Assembly (NCBI GenBank): GCA_963837815.1
Contig: CAWIOS010000023.1
Span: forward strand, 1 to 64,000
DNA from: Fen-1273 sp963837815
Lineage (GTDB): Bacteria > Bacteroidota > Ignavibacteria > UBA10030 > UBA6906
DNA: 64,000 nucleotides
Direction of reading: 5' to 3'
This document shows positions 1-8,450 of this stretch, one piece after another. A program made the translations under genes and the position numbers. The notes beneath the pieces are model-generated. The model was not told where the DNA came from. It saw only the letters and a list, made by a program, of their open reading frames with translations, and did no database searches. Within the stretch, counting starts at the first letter, position 1; each line of letters starts with the position of its first letter.

Positions 1-342
1 AGTCCGACGGTGACGGATGAGTTCTGGAACAGGGGATTCGGGCAGACACTGAATTTCCGGGGGCGGACGCTTCGTTACCGCTTGACGCGAGACAGTCTCA
101 CGGGAGTGTATTCGGGTCCGGCAGCGCAGCGGCTTCGTGTGACCATTCCTGCGGGCTCCTCGAATTTCACGCTTCGGACGGTGATGAACGGTCGACCTCA
201 GGAAACAAACCTCTCGACCCGGACGGATCCGGCTCACCCGGACCGCCAGTCTCTCGAAGTGACGATCCCCGCTTCGCGTGACGGGGAGCACTCCGCCTTC
301 AGCGTCGGACGGTCGCAGGGAAGCGTGAATCCCGTGCGTTGA
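1..342 (+). CDS. C-terminal fragment of a probable glycosidase (5' end outside window)
   Basis: Only the last 113 codons are in the window; the frame is open from base 1, so the true start lies upstream and the first GTG at 10 is not taken as a start. The visible part is strand-rich, with the stretch FRGRTLRYRL followed by a Thr/Pro/Arg-rich tail. It resembles the closing beta-sandwich behind the (alpha/alpha)6 barrel of many glycosidases, and the enzyme at 15472 has a comparable stretch (YGTQIRYRF) near its end. No catalytic residue can be seen, so the family assignment is an inference. The gene converges on rsgA with only 3 bp between the two stop codons. Confidence 0.5.
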   Translation, partial: SPTVTDEFWNRGFGQTLNFRGRTLRYRLTRDSLTGVYSGPAAQRLRVTIPAGSSNFTLRTVMNGRPQETNLSTRTDPAHPDRQSLEVTIPASRDGEHSAFSVGRSQGSVNPVR

Positions 343-345
343 AGG

Positions 346-1413
346 CTAGCGCTTCCTGACGTGTTTCATGGCGTTCTTGACCATTCGCCCGAACTTCTTT
401 TCCTTTTTCCGTCTCTCGACATACGACATTTGATGAAACCGGGATTCCCTGAGCAGTTTCATGTAGCTCAGGAACCGTTCTTCTGTCAGTTCCCCGGCGT
501 GCACGGCATTCAGGATTGCACACCCGGCTTCCATTGTGTGCGTACAATCTTTGAACCGGCATTGCTCTGCCAGCGCGTGGATTTCTGAGAAACTGTCATC
601 GATCCCGGCGTCGGCCGCCATCACTCCCAGCTCTCTCATCCCCGGCGTATCGATGATGAGGGCTCCATTTTCAAGGACTGTCAGTTCCCGGCGGGATGTC
701 GTATGCCTTCCGCTGCCGTCTTTTTCCCGTACGGGGGCCGTTTCAAATTGCTCCCGGCCCAGGAGATGATTGAGGAGTGTCGTTTTCCCCACCCCCGAGG
801 AGCCGAGCAGGCAGTACGTTTTGCCTTTCAGTAGCCCGCCTTTCAGCGTCGCCAGTCCGTCCCCGGTCGTGTTGCTGAACGGTATGGTCGCTTCGCCGAT
901 CCCCGCCCCCCTCATCTCTGAGATCATTGTTTCGAGCTCGCCCGCACTGACCAGATCGCTCTTGCTCAGGAGAATCGTCGGCGTGGCGCCGCCTTCGTGC
1001 ACCATGACGAGGTACCGTTCCATCCGCCTGATGCTGAAATTCGCGTCGCACGACTGGAGGATGAATGCCCCGTCAATGTTCGATGCGATCATCTGGTAGT
1101 CGGCTTTCGTCCCTGCGGTCTTTCTGCGCAGCCAGGTCCTTCTCGGAAAAACGTCGTGAATGATCGCCAGTGTGCCGTCGTTGTGATACTGCGCGAGCAC
1201 CCAGTCTCCCACGCACGGAAGGTCCTGACTTGAATCGGCGGTGAAGAGGAGCTTCCCGGTGACCTCCGCCTGCTCTTCCCCTTCCTCGTTCCTTGCCAGA
1301 TATCGGTCCCTGTCGACTCTGGTGATGCGTGCGGCCCGGAGTTCCGGGGTCTTGAATTCCTCCCGTTTCTGCCGGAACCACTCGTCAAATCCGAGATCTG
1401 CCAGGGTCATCAT
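346..1413 (-). CDS. rsgA: Small ribosomal subunit biogenesis GTPase RsgA (YjeQ)
   Basis: RsgA is a circularly permuted GTPase that checks late maturation of the 30S subunit in the cytoplasm. The permuted order is visible in this 355-residue protein: an N-terminal OB-fold region (about 25-100), then the G4-type SKSD (150-153), the P-loop GSSGVGKTT (204-212), the G2-type GRHTT (235-239) and the G3 motif DTPGM (255-259). The C-terminal zinc site is complete (C285, C290, H292, C298), followed by a basic tail. Length is normal for the family. The start at 1413 overlaps by 4 bp (ATGA) the end of a broken protease frame upstream. A second Met codon follows at once, so the start may be one codon later. 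Identification is firm. Confidence 0.96.
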   Translation of the reverse strand: MMTLADLGFDEWFRQKREEFKTPELRAARITRVDRDRYLARNEEGEEQAEVTGKLLFTADSSQDLPCVGDWVLAQYHNDGTLAIIHDVFPRRTWLRRKTAGTKADYQMIASNIDGAFILQSCDANFSIRRMERYLVMVHEGGATPTILLSKSDLVSAGELETMISEMRGAGIGEATIPFSNTTGDGLATLKGGLLKGKTYCLLGSSGVGKTTLLNHLLGREQFETAPVREKDGSGRHTTSRRELTVLENGALIIDTPGMRELGVMAADAGIDDSFSEIHALAEQCRFKDCTHTMEAGCAILNAVHAGELTEERFLSYMKLLRESRFHQMSYVERRKKEKKFGRMVKNAMKHVRKR

Positions 1414-1726
1414 CGTTCCGGCCGGTAATACTTCATCTGCTGGCTCATCCTCTCGTTCCCGTGTTCTGCGATCGCGTGCGCGATCTCGTGGCCGAGGACG
1501 ACGGCGAGCCCCTGTTCATCCCTCGTGAGGGGGAGGATTCCCGTGTAGACGACGACCTTCCCTCCCGGCATGCACCACGCCTTCACCTCGTTGCTCTCGA
1601 CGGGCTGAATTCCCAGACGTAACCCTTGAGACGGTCGGAAAGGCCGTTTGCCCCCATGTATTGTTCGACTGCACTCTTGATCCTGGTTCCGACGGCGCGG
1701 ACAAGTTCCCCTCCCCTCCGGTCAGC
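1410..1726 (-). pseudogene. Remnant of an M48 (Oma1/LoiP-like) zinc metalloprotease, frameshifted and truncated at both ends
   Basis: Read on the minus strand directly after the stop of the YidB-like gene, one frame gives a segment containing RAVGTRIKSAVEQY and GYVWEF. Close to 1602-1607 the homology moves to another frame: VESNEVKAWCMPGG, KVVVYTGILP, then the zinc-protease motif HEIAHAIAEHGNERMSQQM. In the M48 family these blocks are contiguous, and five bases lie between the two parts, so loss of one base would explain the shift. The N-terminal signal and the C-terminal third with the third zinc ligand are absent. The second frame ends at a TGA overlapping the rsgA start. The short region between rsgA and the YidB-like gene is therefore a gene fossil, unless the shift is a sequencing error. 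Confidence 0.75.
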
Positions 1727-2122
1727 CTATTTCAACATCCCTTTCAGGATGTCGAGACCCTTCGACGCGATATCGCCCTGCGGAATCTGTCCGTTCGGCG
1801 TGAGCCCGTCAACGAGCTTTGGCAGGATCTCTGTGAGATGCGAGGTCACCTGCTCCGGGTTGATGCCGGCCTTTGATGCAATCTGCTTGATCGTGTCTGA
1901 CCCGAGCACTTGCTGGACCTGCTGCGCGGTGATCGGCAGGTTCTGACCTGTGCTCACCCAGGATTTGACAATGTCACCCAGTCCTTTTCCCTCAAACTGC
2001 TGAACGAGACCTGTGAGCCCCCCCGCCTGCTGGCTCGTGACGAGTCCCATGACGGCGTTCAGAAGATTTGTTTTGTCGGCGCCGCCGCCGGCGAGGCTGG
2101 CAAGACTATCGAGTATTCCCAT
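1727..2122 (-). CDS. YidB-like DUF937 protein
   Basis: A 131-residue soluble protein of the YidB/DUF937 family, whose function is unknown. It opens with a Gly/Ala-rich helix (GILDSLASLAGGG) and continues with the family's characteristic alternation of short helices, including LTGLVQQFEGKGLGDIVKSW and the conserved NLPITAQQVQQVLG. The second half holds IASKAGINPEQV and ends with the helix DILKGML. There is no signal peptide. A good Shine-Dalgarno AGGAG precedes the ATG by about 6 bases. The gene is divergent from the DUF748 gene at 2349 and is followed on its own strand by the M48 remnant, which begins immediately after its stop codon in the same frame. Confidence 0.8.
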   Translation of the reverse strand: MGILDSLASLAGGGADKTNLLNAVMGLVTSQQAGGLTGLVQQFEGKGLGDIVKSWVSTGQNLPITAQQVQQVLGSDTIKQIASKAGINPEQVTSHLTEILPKLVDGLTPNGQIPQGDIASKGLDILKGMLK

Positions 2123-2348
2123 TGTGAACTCCTCGTGTTAGGTGGATTGTGTGTTGGTCCCGGCAGTGAGGGTAGCGGGATGGTCTCCATTCCGGGAATC
2201 TGAATTACGGCCAGGTGCGGTGGCTCGTGGCGGACTGTCGGCCCGTATCGACACGCAAATGTACCCTGTGCCCGGGACTATGTCAACTGGCTGATTGCAA
2301 TTCGCGGGAGACAGAAGTATCTTGATGAACATATTCTGACCCATCCGG

Positions 2349-5222
2349 ATGACAATCATGCGAAACAAGAAAGTCCTCTACACTCTGGCCGCTCTGCTCA
2401 TTGTCTATGCGCTGGCCGGATTCCTCCTTCTTCCGTCGATCCTGAAGCCGAAACTGATCTCATCGCTTGAGCAATCCACCGGGAGAAACGTGCACCTGGG
2501 CTCGTTGCACACCAACCCGTTCACGTTTTCCGCGACGCTCGGCGATTTCCGGCTCCTTGACCGGGACAGCTCTGTCCTGGTGTCTTTCAAAGAGCTCTAT
2601 GTCAGGTACAGCGTCCCATCCGTTTTCAGGCACGTGTGGGGGATTGCCCAGTTTCACCTCGATACACCGTACGTCGCCGTTCGTGTGCTCGCCGACGGCA
2701 GGCTGAGCGTGAGCGATCTCCTTTCCCCGGCGGGTGCCGACTCGACCCCCGCGGATCAGACCCCCCGCGGATTCGAGATCGGGGATCTTCTCGTCGCGGG
2801 GGGGACGATCGTGTACCAGGATTTCTCCAGGCACGAACCTCTGACAAAGGTCATCGACTCGCTCGACCTGGTGCTCAAGGATTTCACGACCGTGCCGCAG
2901 AAGGAGGGGACGTACGAGTTCGAAGCCGTCACAAAACAGAACGAGAAACTGCACTGGCGGGGCAACCTGGCGCTCTCGCCGTTCCGCTCCGCGGGCCTGA
3001 TCGAGCTGTCCGGCATCCGCGTTCGCACGCTGACGGATTTTATGGGGGACCGGCTCCGCTTCAGTGCCGCGCAAGGGACGTTTTCCGCCCGCGCCGACTA
3101 TGCATTTGACGACGCCCCCGCCGGTGCGACGTTCGCCCTCCGTTCGGGGAGCCTCGATGTCACCGGTCTTATCCTTGTATCGCCGTCCGATTCGCTCCCC
3201 CCGGTCAGCCTGCCCGACGTCCACGCCGGGGGGATATCGCTTGACGTGCCGCGCAACGCGGTCGTGATCGACGAGGTCCGGGCCGGGGGAGGGTCCCTGC
3301 GCACGGCATATCTTGCGGACGGGACGCTGACGCTCCAGCAGGTGCTGACGCCGGTGACTGCCCCCGGCGACACATCGACCGGTTCCATGCAGGTCACGAT
3401 CAAGAAGCTCACGACAAAGGACGTGTCATTTGTCCTGACGGACAGGACCGCCCGGCCCGAGGCGCAGGTGAGCCTGACGGGGATCGACCTCGATATGGCC
3501 GGGCTTGTCTACGGTGCTCCCGGCGCCGCGAAACTCTCGGCGAGCGCTGTGCTGAACGGGGGAGGCACGATCCGCGCGGACGGTGATCTCAGTCTCCAGC
3601 CACGCCGGTGTGCCCTCGATCTGACTATTGCGGGTTCACCGCTTGCCGCGCTCGAACCTTACGTCGCCCGGCACAGCCGGGCGGAAATCCTCGGCGGGAC
3701 GTACGGCCTTCGCGGGAAATTCTCGTATGCCGCGGGAGCCCGCGGTACGGATATGCGCTTCCGCGGGAGTCTTTCATCCGAACGGGGACGCATCGGCGAT
3801 CCCGTTCTCAGGGAGGACCTCATCCGGTGGGACCGTCTCGAAATCCGGGGGGTGGACTACCGCACGATACCCCCCTCGATGGCGATCGCGCAAATCGTGG
3901 CCACGCGCCCGTATGCGAGGGTCATTGTTGCCGCCGACCGTACGCTGAACCTCCAGCACCTCCGGGCCGTCGACTCGACGGCGTCCCACCCCCGGCCGGA
4001 TTCGACGCGGAGACCCCTCGCAGCGGCCGCGGGAAAGCCTGACACTGCGGGCGCCTCCCTGACGACGATCGGCGGGATAATGTTCGTCGACGGGTCGATG
4101 AACTTCGCCGATCTCTCCCTGAGTCCGAACTTCTCGACCGGGATCCAGAAGCTCCAGGGGTCGATCACGCAGCTCTCCTCGAAGCAGCTCGCCCGCGCCG
4201 ACGTCGACCTCGCCGGCAGCGTCGACGGCTATGCTCCCGTCACGATCAAGGGTCAGATCAATCCCCTGAGCGACGTGGCGTACACGGACATACTGATGGC
4301 CTTCAACGGGATAGAGCTGTCGACGTTCTCGCCGTATTTCAGCAAGTTCGCCGGCTACAAAATCGAGCGGGGCAAGCTCACGATGAACCTCCGCTACAGG
4401 CTGAACGCAAGCCACCTTGACGCGGAGAACAAGATCGTCCTCAACCAGCTCACGCTCGGTGAAAAGGTGGAGAGCCCCGACGCGACATCTCTCCCGGTGA
4501 AGCTCGCGGTCGCGCTCCTGAAGGACTCGAAGGGAGTCATCGATCTCGACATCCCCGTGAGCGGCAGCCTTGACGATCCGGAGTTCAGCATATTTCCGAT
4601 CGTGCTCAAAGTGCTGATGAACCTGCTGTGGAAGATGGTGACTGCGCCGTTTGCCCTCCTGGGGTCGCTCTTTGGCGGAGGGGGGGATGACCTGCAGTTT
4701 GTCGCGTACGTCCCGGGCGTGGACTCGCTCGCTCACGACCAGTACGCGAAGCTCCAGACGGTCGCAAAGGGACTGACGGCACGGCCGGCGCTCCAGATCG
4801 AGCTTCGGGGGGCGTCAAGTCCCACCGAGGATAGGAGAGCGCTTGCGGAGGCCGCGGTCATTGCGAAGATAAAGCCGGGTTCGACCGGTCCGCTGACGCA
4901 TGCGGAGGAAAAGCGCGTTCTTGATGTGTACAGGGAGACGTTCAGGGATGATCCGGAGAAGCTCCTGGGGCCCGATGTGCGGGAAGCGAACGGACGCGAT
5001 TCAGTCCTCGTCGCCCGCGTCCGCGAGCGCCTCGTGGACTCGGTCCAGGTGTCGGAGAGCGACCTGAGGTCCCTGGCGCAGCGGCGTGCAGCCGGGATTC
5101 GTGCGTACCTTTCGGGGATCGGCCTGATCGAATCGGGGAGGATCTTCCTGCAGGAGGTTGATACGAGCGTGAAGGCGGTTGACGGCGAGATACGCGTGAC
5201 GATGACGCTCACGGCGCAGTGA
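2349..5222 (+). CDS. Giant DUF748 (AsmA-like) envelope protein
   Basis: A 957-residue protein with one N-terminal membrane anchor (about 8-28) and a long strand-rich body that should sit in the periplasm. The opening after the anchor (LEQSTGRNVHLG, then LGDFRLLD) is the AsmA/DUF748 hallmark. The second half contains a typical DUF748 block with KIERGKLTMNLRY and NQLTLGEKVESPDATSLPVKLA (split here as two neighbouring parts). The C-terminal 200 residues include the FVAYVPG and LQIELRGASSPTEDRRALA segments, reminiscent of the OmpA-like end of the family. Proteins of this class are thought to bridge the membranes or support envelope lipid traffic; the role here is inferred. A second ATG at 2358 is an equally good start. 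No clear Shine-Dalgarno sequence is present before either. Confidence 0.85.
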   Translation: MTIMRNKKVLYTLAALLIVYALAGFLLLPSILKPKLISSLEQSTGRNVHLGSLHTNPFTFSATLGDFRLLDRDSSVLVSFKELYVRYSVPSVFRHVWGIAQFHLDTPYVAVRVLADGRLSVSDLLSPAGADSTPADQTPRGFEIGDLLVAGGTIVYQDFSRHEPLTKVIDSLDLVLKDFTTVPQKEGTYEFEAVTKQNEKLHWRGNLALSPFRSAGLIELSGIRVRTLTDFMGDRLRFSAAQGTFSARADYAFDDAPAGATFALRSGSLDVTGLILVSPSDSLPPVSLPDVHAGGISLDVPRNAVVIDEVRAGGGSLRTAYLADGTLTLQQVLTPVTAPGDTSTGSMQVTIKKLTTKDVSFVLTDRTARPEAQVSLTGIDLDMAGLVYGAPGAAKLSASAVLNGGGTIRADGDLSLQPRRCALDLTIAGSPLAALEPYVARHSRAEILGGTYGLRGKFSYAAGARGTDMRFRGSLSSERGRIGDPVLREDLIRWDRLEIRGVDYRTIPPSMAIAQIVATRPYARVIVAADRTLNLQHLRAVDSTASHPRPDSTRRPLAAAAGKPDTAGASLTTIGGIMFVDGSMNFADLSLSPNFSTGIQKLQGSITQLSSKQLARADVDLAGSVDGYAPVTIKGQINPLSDVAYTDILMAFNGIELSTFSPYFSKFAGYKIERGKLTMNLRYRLNASHLDAENKIVLNQLTLGEKVESPDATSLPVKLAVALLKDSKGVIDLDIPVSGSLDDPEFSIFPIVLKVLMNLLWKMVTAPFALLGSLFGGGGDDLQFVAYVPGVDSLAHDQYAKLQTVAKGLTARPALQIELRGASSPTEDRRALAEAAVIAKIKPGSTGPLTHAEEKRVLDVYRETFRDDPEKLLGPDVREANGRDSVLVARVRERLVDSVQVSESDLRSLAQRRAAGIRAYLSGIGLIESGRIFLQEVDTSVKAVDGEIRVTMTLTAQ

Positions 5223-5249
5223 CCGGCGCGGGCGGCCGGTCGTCCGCCG

Positions 5250-6374
5250 TCAGTCGAGCTTCTTGTGGAACCTGAGTATGCTTCCGGTCAGCACCCCCGC
5301 TCCCATGATCAGGAGGAGGACCGCCTGTATCCACAGATTCTGCAGGCCGTCTCCCTTAAGCATGAGCGAGCGGACGATGTAGAGGAAGTGCCTCATCGGG
5401 ATGCCCCACGAGACCGCCTGCAGGATCTTCGGCATGTTGTCGACGGGGAATATGTACCCGGAGAGGTACATCATCGGCTGCAGGATGAAGAACTGGCCGA
5501 CCATCATCGCCTGCTGCTGCGTCCTGGAGATCGTCGAGAGGAAGAGCCCCAGGCCGAGCGACGTCAGGAGGAACAGCCCGGAGAGCCCGATGAGCAGGGG
5601 AACGCTCCCCCGGATGGGAATGCCGAACCCGAAGACCATCACGAGGACGACAACGGTCGCGTTTGCCGCCGAGATGGCGGTGAACGGGACCATCTTCCCG
5701 ATCATGAGCTCCGTGGGGGTGATCGGCGTGACCATGAGCTGCTCGAGCGTCCCGATCTCCTTTTCCCGCACGATCGCCAGCGACGTCAGGTTCATCGTCC
5801 CGGCGAGGAGGATCATCACGAGCACTCCCGGCACCATGTAATTGCGTGCCTTCAGGTCCGGATTGTACCAGGCCCGCACCTCCGCGTTGATCCCCCCCAG
5901 CGGCTGCCGTGATCCGACGACCTCCGCGAGTATGGCGGAGGAGTACTGCAGGAGGATCTGGTTGAGGTATCCGATCGCGATCGCCGTCGTGCTTCCCTCG
6001 CTCCCGTCCACGAGAACCTGCACCTTCGCCTGTTGCCTCCCCACGATCCTGTCGCCGAATCTGTGCGGGATGACGATGACCATCGTCACCTTGTTGTTGT
6101 CGAGAAGCGGCTGCACGTCCGCGTAGTTGTCGGTCGCGTAATCGACCGTGAAGTAGCCCGACGTGACGAGCTTCTCCGTGAGTGCGCGGCTCTCCGCGCT
6201 CTTGTCCTGGTCGCACACGGCGATCCCGATGTCCTTGATTTCGACCGACACCGCGTATCCCATCAGCCCGAGCTGGACGACGGGGGCCAGCAGGATGATC
6301 GGGAGGAGCTTCTTGTCCCGCGAGAGCTGCGTGAACTCCTTCTTGAGGAGGGCGACGATGCGCTGGATGTTCAT
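5250..6374 (-). CDS. ABC-2 type transporter permease (YbhR/YbhS-like), distal subunit
   Basis: This 374-residue inner-membrane protein is the last gene of an exporter operon. It has the ABC-2 layout: a cytoplasmic N-terminus (LLKKEFTQLSRDKK), a first membrane helix (about 24-44), a large periplasmic domain (about 45-175, with IAVCDQDKSAESRAL), and five further helices in the C-terminal half. The conserved cytoplasmic REKEIGTLEQLMVTPI lies between helices 2 and 3. It is a paralogue of the preceding permease, so the two probably form a heterodimer, as YbhS and YbhR do in E. coli. Its start is 4 bp from the upstream stop. The exported substrate cannot be read from sequence; E. coli relatives are linked to drug and cation efflux. 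Confidence 0.92.
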   Translation of the reverse strand: MNIQRIVALLKKEFTQLSRDKKLLPIILLAPVVQLGLMGYAVSVEIKDIGIAVCDQDKSAESRALTEKLVTSGYFTVDYATDNYADVQPLLDNNKVTMVIVIPHRFGDRIVGRQQAKVQVLVDGSEGSTTAIAIGYLNQILLQYSSAILAEVVGSRQPLGGINAEVRAWYNPDLKARNYMVPGVLVMILLAGTMNLTSLAIVREKEIGTLEQLMVTPITPTELMIGKMVPFTAISAANATVVVLVMVFGFGIPIRGSVPLLIGLSGLFLLTSLGLGLFLSTISRTQQQAMMVGQFFILQPMMYLSGYIFPVDNMPKILQAVSWGIPMRHFLYIVRSLMLKGDGLQNLWIQAVLLLIMGAGVLTGSILRFHKKLD

Positions 6375-6378
6375 GGCG

Positions 6379-7506
6379 TCAGTCGATCGTTTTCTTGAAG
6401 CGCCGCACGCTCAGGAAGAGCATGACGAGCGTGAATATCGAGAGGTAGACGACCTGCGGCCACCAGGCGCCGATGCCGGTTCCCTTCAGTATGATGCCGC
6501 GGAGTATGACGAGGTAGAACTTCGCGGGCGTGATGTTGGAGATGATCTGCAGCCACCACGGCATGCTCCGGATCGGGAACATGAATCCCGAGAACATCAT
6601 CGTGGGGAGCGTCGCCAGGAGTGCGGCGAGCTGGAACGCCACCATCTGCGTCTCGGAGACCGCCGAGACGTACAGCCCGATGGAGAGGGCCGCAACGATG
6701 AAGATGAGCGTCGTGAAGAACAGGAGGATCAGGCTCCCCTTGATCGCCACGTCGAAGAGGAAGTAGCCGGCGGTGAGGACGAGCGTCGCGGCGACAAGCG
6801 AGATCACCACGTAGGGGATCATCTTCCCGACGATGAGCTGGACGGGACTGATGGGGGAGACGTCGATCTGCTCGATCGTGTTCCGCTCCTTTTCCTTGAC
6901 GATCGAGAGCGACGTGGCGATGACCGCGGTGATCGCCAGGACGAACCCGATGAGCCCCGGGACCAGGAACTTTGCGCTCTTCAGCTCCGGGTTGTACCAG
7001 ATGCGCGCCTCGTAGTCGACCGGGATGTAGTTCTCCCTGCCGAATCTCGCGAGGTTCTTCAGGATGATGTTCCGGGAGTATTCGAGCGAGATCGCCTGCA
7101 CGTAGCCGACGACCGTCGTCGCGTAGTTGGCATCCATCCCGTCGACGAGGACCTGGATCTCGGCCTGCTCTCCCGATATCAGTTTGTGCGAGAAATCGGG
7201 GGGGATCACCAGGGCGAGCTTGACGGCCCCGTCGTTCAGCAGGGCGGACGCATCCGCCGTCGAGGGAGCCATCTCGACGTAGTCGAAATAGCCGGAGGTG
7301 ACGAACGCGTCGGTAAATTCCCTGCTCTCGTGCGATTTCTCCTGGTCGCACACGGCCATCCGGACGTGCTGAACGTCGGAATTGAGCGCGTAGCCGTTCA
7401 GGAGCATCAGCAGCGCGGGGAAGAGCGTCAGGATCGCCAGCACCCGCTTGTCCCGGCGGATCTGGAGGAACTCCTTGACGATGATGGGTTTGAGGCGTCG
7501 GAACAT
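6379..7506 (-). CDS. ABC-2 type transporter permease (YbhS-like), proximal subunit
   Basis: A 375-residue paralogue of the next permease, with the same topology: N-terminal FRRLKPIIVKEFLQIRRDKR, one helix, a periplasmic domain containing MAVCDQEKSHESREF and LVDGMDANYATTVVGY, and a C-terminal five-helix bundle preceded by KEKERNTIEQIDVSPI. The frame is open further upstream to about 7701, but that extension is Arg/Gly-rich and runs inside the ATPase gene. The ATG at 7506 lies 2 bp after the ATPase stop and gives the normal N-terminus of the family, so it was chosen. Together with the two ATPases and the HlyD-like adaptor, this should form a tripartite-style exporter needing an outer-membrane channel not encoded here. 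Confidence 0.92.
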   Translation of the reverse strand: MFRRLKPIIVKEFLQIRRDKRVLAILTLFPALLMLLNGYALNSDVQHVRMAVCDQEKSHESREFTDAFVTSGYFDYVEMAPSTADASALLNDGAVKLALVIPPDFSHKLISGEQAEIQVLVDGMDANYATTVVGYVQAISLEYSRNIILKNLARFGRENYIPVDYEARIWYNPELKSAKFLVPGLIGFVLAITAVIATSLSIVKEKERNTIEQIDVSPISPVQLIVGKMIPYVVISLVAATLVLTAGYFLFDVAIKGSLILLFFTTLIFIVAALSIGLYVSAVSETQMVAFQLAALLATLPTMMFSGFMFPIRSMPWWLQIISNITPAKFYLVILRGIILKGTGIGAWWPQVVYLSIFTLVMLFLSVRRFKKTID

Positions 7507-7508
7507 TG

Positions 7509-8450
7509 TCAGGCGGCCTTCTGCGATTCGCGGTCCAGCAGGTATATGAAGACGTCTTCGAGCGACGGCGTGATCCTCTCGATCGAAGTCCACTGTATGC
7601 CGCGCCCCCGGAGAAGGTCGCCGATCTCCTTCCGCGCCGCCGCCTCGTCGGGCACGCTGACGTGGAGATACGACCCGAACACGGACGTCTCCAGCGCCCA
7701 CGGCTGCTTCTCGATCGCCTCGAGCGCGTCGATGACTTCACCGCACTGGACCTCGAGTATCGGCGTCTTCAGGTAATTCCGTTTCAGCTCTCCCGGGCTC
7801 CCCGTGGCGATGATCTTCCCGGCGTTGATCATGATGATGTCGTTGCAGTACTCGGCTTCCTCGAGAAAATGCGTCGTGACGAGGATCGTCACCCCTTCGA
7901 CGGAGAGCCTGTTGATCAGCTCCCAGAACCGCCGCCGCATGACCGGGTCAACGCCGCTCGTCGGTTCGTCCAGGAAGACGATCTTGGGCCGGTGGAGGAC
8001 CGCGCACCCCAGGGCGAGCCTCTGCTTCCAGCCCCCGGACAGCGTTTTGGTGAGGCTCGACTCCTTCGCGGAGAGGTTGGTGACGTCGAGCGCCCACCGT
8101 TTTCTCTCCCGTATGTCTTCCCAGCTCATCCCGTAGATTCGGCCGCAGAATTCGATGTTCTCCCCGACGGTGAGGTCTTCGTACAGGGAGAACTTCTGCG
8201 ACATGTACCCGATCGTGGCTTTCACCCTGTCGGGATCTTTCGAAATGTCAAACCCGCCGACGTGCGCGGTTCCGGAGGTAGGTTCGAGAAGCCCGCAGAG
8301 CATCCTGATCGCCGTCGACTTCCCGGCTCCGTTCGCCCCCAGGAACCCGAATATCTCCCCTTCCTTGACGTCGAAGGAAATCCGGTCCACGGCGGTGAAA
8401 TCCGCGAATTTCTTCGTCAGGTCACGTGCGTCGATGGTTATCCCGCTCAC
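7509..8450 (-). CDS. ABC transporter ATPase, second half of a split YbhF
   Basis: A 313-residue nucleotide-binding subunit with a complete set of ABC motifs: Walker A GANGAGKS (about 38-45), Q-loop in the YMSQKFSLYEDLTVGENIEF block, signature LSGGWKQRLALG, Walker B VFLDEPTSGVDP and an H-loop histidine in VTTHFLEEAEYC. The C-terminal extension (about 225-313) is the usual accessory domain of efflux ATPases. Translation starts at a GTG that overlaps the upstream ATPase stop by 4 bp (GTGA). In E. coli one polypeptide, YbhF, carries both ATPase domains; here this protein corresponds to its competent C-terminal half. Confidence 0.93.
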   Translation of the reverse strand: MSGITIDARDLTKKFADFTAVDRISFDVKEGEIFGFLGANGAGKSTAIRMLCGLLEPTSGTAHVGGFDISKDPDRVKATIGYMSQKFSLYEDLTVGENIEFCGRIYGMSWEDIRERKRWALDVTNLSAKESSLTKTLSGGWKQRLALGCAVLHRPKIVFLDEPTSGVDPVMRRRFWELINRLSVEGVTILVTTHFLEEAEYCNDIIMINAGKIIATGSPGELKRNYLKTPILEVQCGEVIDALEAIEKQPWALETSVFGSYLHVSVPDEAAARKEIGDLLRGRGIQWTSIERITPSLEDVFIYLLDRESQKAA

